This document shows, piece after piece, positions 6,050 to 6,909 of a stretch of 6,909 nucleotides of DNA. The stretch is from an uncultured Halomicronema sp. (GTDB taxonomy: Bacteria; Cyanobacteriota; Cyanobacteriia; Phormidesmidales; Phormidesmidaceae): positions 1 to 6,909 of the forward strand of contig CALCPB010000997.1 in NCBI GenBank assembly GCA_937897665.1, read 5' to 3'. The notes beneath the pieces are model-generated. The model saw only the letters and a program-made list of their open reading frames with translations, did not search any database and was not told the origin of the DNA. The translations under genes were made by a program, and so were the position numbers. Each line of letters starts with the position of its first letter. Position 1 is the stretch's first letter.

Positions 6050-6136
6050 ATGTCTGCCTTTGAGTTCCTGACCCTGGCTGGTTTGATCATGATTATGATC
6101 AAACCACTACAGAGAGCCCAGAATCGGTTAGAGTGA
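6050..6136 (+). CDS. Possible 28-residue membrane peptide ORF
   Basis: The frame runs from an ATG at 6050 to the TGA at 6134-6136. The peptide starts MSAFEFLTLAGLIMIMIKPL and then turns polar and charged (QRAQNRLE). The hydrophobic run of about 13-14 residues followed by a basic, polar tail is the pattern of a very small membrane protein. Against it, no Shine-Dalgarno is visible, the run is short for a full membrane span, and the 28-bp DNA palindrome encodes the hydrophobic part, so the hydrophobicity may be a by-product of the palindrome. I match it to no known small photosystem or cytochrome subunit. Confidence 0.22.
   Translation: MSAFEFLTLAGLIMIMIKPLQRAQNRLE
6079..6106. repeat. Perfect 28-bp palindrome, 12-bp arms with 4-bp centre
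   Basis: The arm TGGTTTGATCAT (6079-6090), the centre GATT, and the exact complement ATGATCAAACCA (6095-6106). A 12-bp perfect arm with so short a loop is unlikely by chance in 7 kb. It lies 110 bp before the 50-residue ORF. No T-run follows on either side, so a regulator-binding site or structured RNA is more likely than an intrinsic terminator. Confidence 0.75.
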
Positions 6137-6216
6137 TGACCTGGAACGACATCTCTAAAAGTCGTTTAGTGGCACCAAGATTGCCCTCGTCAAAATTTTG
6201 AATTGGCAGAAAAAGC

Positions 6217-6369
6217 ATGGATGAATTGCACGTATTAATCCGCCAACAGGCCAGCTATTCAGACCTGGTTGATTGGATTCGTGAAAAAGAAGACTGTCAA
6301 TATTTAACTGCCTGTGCCAAGCTCAATGCTGAATTAAAGCGATATCGCTTAAAACATTTGGCTTCCTAA
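6217..6369 (+). CDS. Small conserved-looking hypothetical protein, 50 residues
   Basis: The frame runs from an ATG at 6217 to TAA at 6367-6369. The product (MDELHVLIRQQASYSDLVDW, IREKEDCQYLTACAKLNAEL, KRYRLKHLAS) is soluble, charged and probably all-helical, with two Cys (C27, C33). The evenly mixed composition and ordinary codon choice look like a real protein rather than a chance frame. The Shine-Dalgarno is weak (GGCAG some 8-12 bases upstream), which is common in cyanobacteria. I do not recognise the family. It stands alone, downstream of a spacer full of dyads that may control it, and is not followed by a co-directional gene for several hundred bases. Confidence 0.6.
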   Translation: MDELHVLIRQQASYSDLVDWIREKEDCQYLTACAKLNAELKRYRLKHLAS

Positions 6370-6506
6370 CGCCCCTCATCACCTCACCGCCAAATGACGT
6401 TGAGACCAGATTTGATTGCGATCGCCTCCAGTACATCCCTCAATCTGCCGGTTGGCGAGATCTAGGGGGGTTAGCCCACCTCGCTAGAGTGGCGGCTCAC
6501 GGTACT

Positions 6507-6548
6507 GCAGATCTTCACCTCGCAAGGGGGCACGCTGATTTTCACCTC
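6507..6548 (-). repeat. Two 15-bp near-identical direct repeats, 27-bp period
   Basis: On the minus strand the copies read GAGGTGAAAATCAGC (6548-6534) and GAGGTGAAGATCTGC (6521-6507), 13 of 15 positions equal. The core GAGGTG recurs at 6482-6477 and 6385-6380 without the rest. Tandem GGTGAAAATC-like units recall, from memory, the multiple terminal repeats of IS21-family elements. That link is an inference only. Confidence 0.4.
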
Positions 6549-6551
6549 CAT

Positions 6552-6570
6552 GCTCCGGCAGTAGCGGAGC
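6552..6570. repeat. Hairpin GCTCCG-GCAGTAG-CGGAGC
   Basis: Six-base perfect GC-rich arms with a 7-base loop, four bases after the second 15-mer repeat. No T-run follows within a few bases on either strand. Confidence 0.45.
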
Positions 6571-6619
6571 GGCTGCAACCGTGCGCAATCTGCGTTGATC
6601 ACGGCATCTGGTTTTGGTG

Positions 6620-6659
6620 GCCGGGCCGGGCCGACATTTCAACGCCCGGTCTGCCCGGC
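6620..6659. repeat. Strong GC-rich hairpin with a bulge
   Basis: The outer stem GCCGGGC (6620-6626) pairs with GCCCGGC (6653-6659). It continues as CGGGC (6627-6631) with GCCCG (6644-6648), with a 4-base bulge (6649-6652) on the right arm and a 12-base loop. The 12 GC pairs would make a very stable RNA structure. Tracts of T are absent downstream on both strands, so it is not a standard terminator. Confidence 0.55.
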
Positions 6660-6668
6660 ACTGATCAG

Positions 6669-6696
6669 CAATTTAGGAGCTAGCAAGCTTAAATTG
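6669..6696. repeat. Hairpin with AT-rich outer and AGCT inner stem
   Basis: CAATTTA (6669-6675) pairs with TAAATTG (6690-6696), and AGCT (6678-6681) pairs with AGCT (6686-6689). There is a GG bulge on the left arm and a 4-base loop. It is directly preceded by the palindrome CTGATCAG (6661-6668). Together with the GC-rich hairpin it makes a compact structured block. Confidence 0.5.
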
Positions 6697-6855
6697 ATGG
6701 TCTGAAGAGTTGCTACTCTCTGCTCACAATTTACTCCATGCATCGATTCATCAAGCGTCATCCTAATTGCTCTGCAAGCAGCCTACAAATCGGATTCCCT
6801 TGCCTTAGGGCTCCCCAGCGTGGCCCAAATTGCCTGGACCGTCCACTCACTGAGA

Positions 6856-6909
6856 ATGGCTAAAAGCATCCTAAAATTGACGCTGGCTGAGCCAGGTGAG
6901 ATGTCCTAT
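6856..6909 (+). CDS. Possible start of a gene running off the right edge
   Basis: From an ATG at 6856 the frame stays open to the window end (MAKSILKLTLAEPGEMSY), and it is also open upstream back to 6706, after a TGA at 6703-6705. A GTG at 6820 and an ATG at 6901 are other in-frame start options. No clear Shine-Dalgarno supports any of them. The composition is protein-like, but 18 codons are too few to name a family, and an open stretch of about 68 codons can arise by chance. Confidence 0.3.
   Translation, partial: MAKSILKLTLAEPGEMSY

Larger units (their letters stand above)
5777..6216. other. Intergenic region rich in inverted repeats
   Basis: These 440 bases separate two divergent genes (the regulator leftward, the small ORF at 6217 rightward) and should contain both promoters. 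From left to right there are many dyads. GGCAAG 5844-5849 pairs with CTTGCC 5870-5875, and CCAAA-T-TTTGG spans 5875-5885. GTCTCTTA 5899-5906 pairs with TAAAAGAC 5926-5933 with one mismatch. Two abutting nested stem-loops follow (5938-5969 and 5970-6013). Then come a HIP1 site (6020-6027), a 28-bp palindrome (6079-6106) and AACGAC 6145-6150 with GTCGTT 6161-6166. The last can alternatively fold as CTAAA 6155-6159 with TTTAG 6165-6169. Only a 28-codon ORF (6050-6136) is a possible gene here. Confidence 0.6.
1630..6425. repeat. Seven scattered HIP1 octamers (GCGATCGC)
   Basis: Exact sites are at 1630-1637, 2067-2074, 2377-2384, 2680-2687, 2699-2706, 6020-6027 and 6418-6425. About 0.1 would be expected by chance in this length. 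HIP1 over-representation is a known mark of many cyanobacterial chromosomes. The span from 2707 to 6019 has none and includes the whole insertion sequence. Confidence 0.9.
6370..6855. other. Gene-poor GC-rich region with repeats and hairpins
   Basis: No convincing gene is seen. A 64-codon plus-strand frame (6489-6683) has an odd composition with many His and Trp and spans several hairpins, so I do not call it. Visible structure: a HIP1 site (6418-6425) and a dyad GCGAG 6455-6459 / CTCGC 6480-6484. Two near-identical 15-mers lie at 6507-6521 and 6534-6548. Hairpins lie at 6552-6570, 6620-6659 and 6669-6696. The TCACCTC-type repeats are reminiscent of multi-repeat transposon ends, but no transposase is in the window. 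Confidence 0.5.

Noticed and set aside
3257..6478. Shared motif TAGGGGGGT[C/T]AGCC at about 3256-3269 and 6463-6476, each flanked by short inverted repeats
   Set aside because: One-mismatch 14-mers are expected several times by chance in a window this size, and two G-rich copies are not enough to define a repeat family.
6489..6683. 64-codon plus-strand frame
   Set aside because: His/Trp/Ala-rich odd composition, spans three repeats or hairpins, no Shine-Dalgarno and no recognised family.
5777..6909. CRISPR array or tRNA in the repeat-rich spacers
   Set aside because: No regularly spaced identical repeats of 23 bases or more and no cloverleaf with a T-loop GTTCRA motif could be found by eye.

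Overview
The window comes from a cyanobacterium. The octamer GCGATCGC (HIP1, a hallmark of cyanobacterial chromosomes) occurs seven times, against about 0.1 expected by chance in 6.9 kb. The methyltransferase and the regulator look cyanobacterial in style, but the genus cannot be fixed from sequence reading alone. The region looks like ordinary chromosome carrying one insertion sequence and several gene-poor, structure-rich spacers.

Layout. (1) Bases 2-1765, plus strand: the 3' part of a multidomain c-di-GMP signalling gene (PAS, then GGDEF, then EAL) whose start lies outside the window; both catalytic domains look intact. (2) Bases 1766-2022: a spacer between convergent genes. (3) Bases 2023-3225, minus strand: a complete class I SAM-dependent methyltransferase with a C-terminal extension. 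(4) Bases 3226-3866: a gene-poor stretch with at most one doubtful short ORF. (5) Bases 3867-5282: a complete IS4-family (Tn5/IS50-like) insertion sequence of about 1416 bp with 20-bp inverted repeats and an uninterrupted 459-residue transposase. (6) Bases 5360-5776, minus strand: a 138-residue XRE-type helix-turn-helix regulator. (7) Bases 5777-6216: a spacer rich in inverted repeats, including a 28-bp palindrome. (8) Bases 6217-6369: a likely 50-residue protein gene. (9) Bases 6370-6909: a GC-rich stretch with short repeats and hairpins, then an open reading frame running off the right edge.

No operon or shared pathway links these genes: they alternate in strand, are separated by long spacers and have unrelated roles (second-messenger turnover, methylation, transposition, transcription control). 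I see no defence system, CRISPR array, tRNA or rRNA. The less explained parts are the hairpin-rich spacer 5844-6170 with its small ORFs, the C-terminal extension of the methyltransferase, and the repeat/hairpin block at 6507-6696, which may be a mobile-element end.
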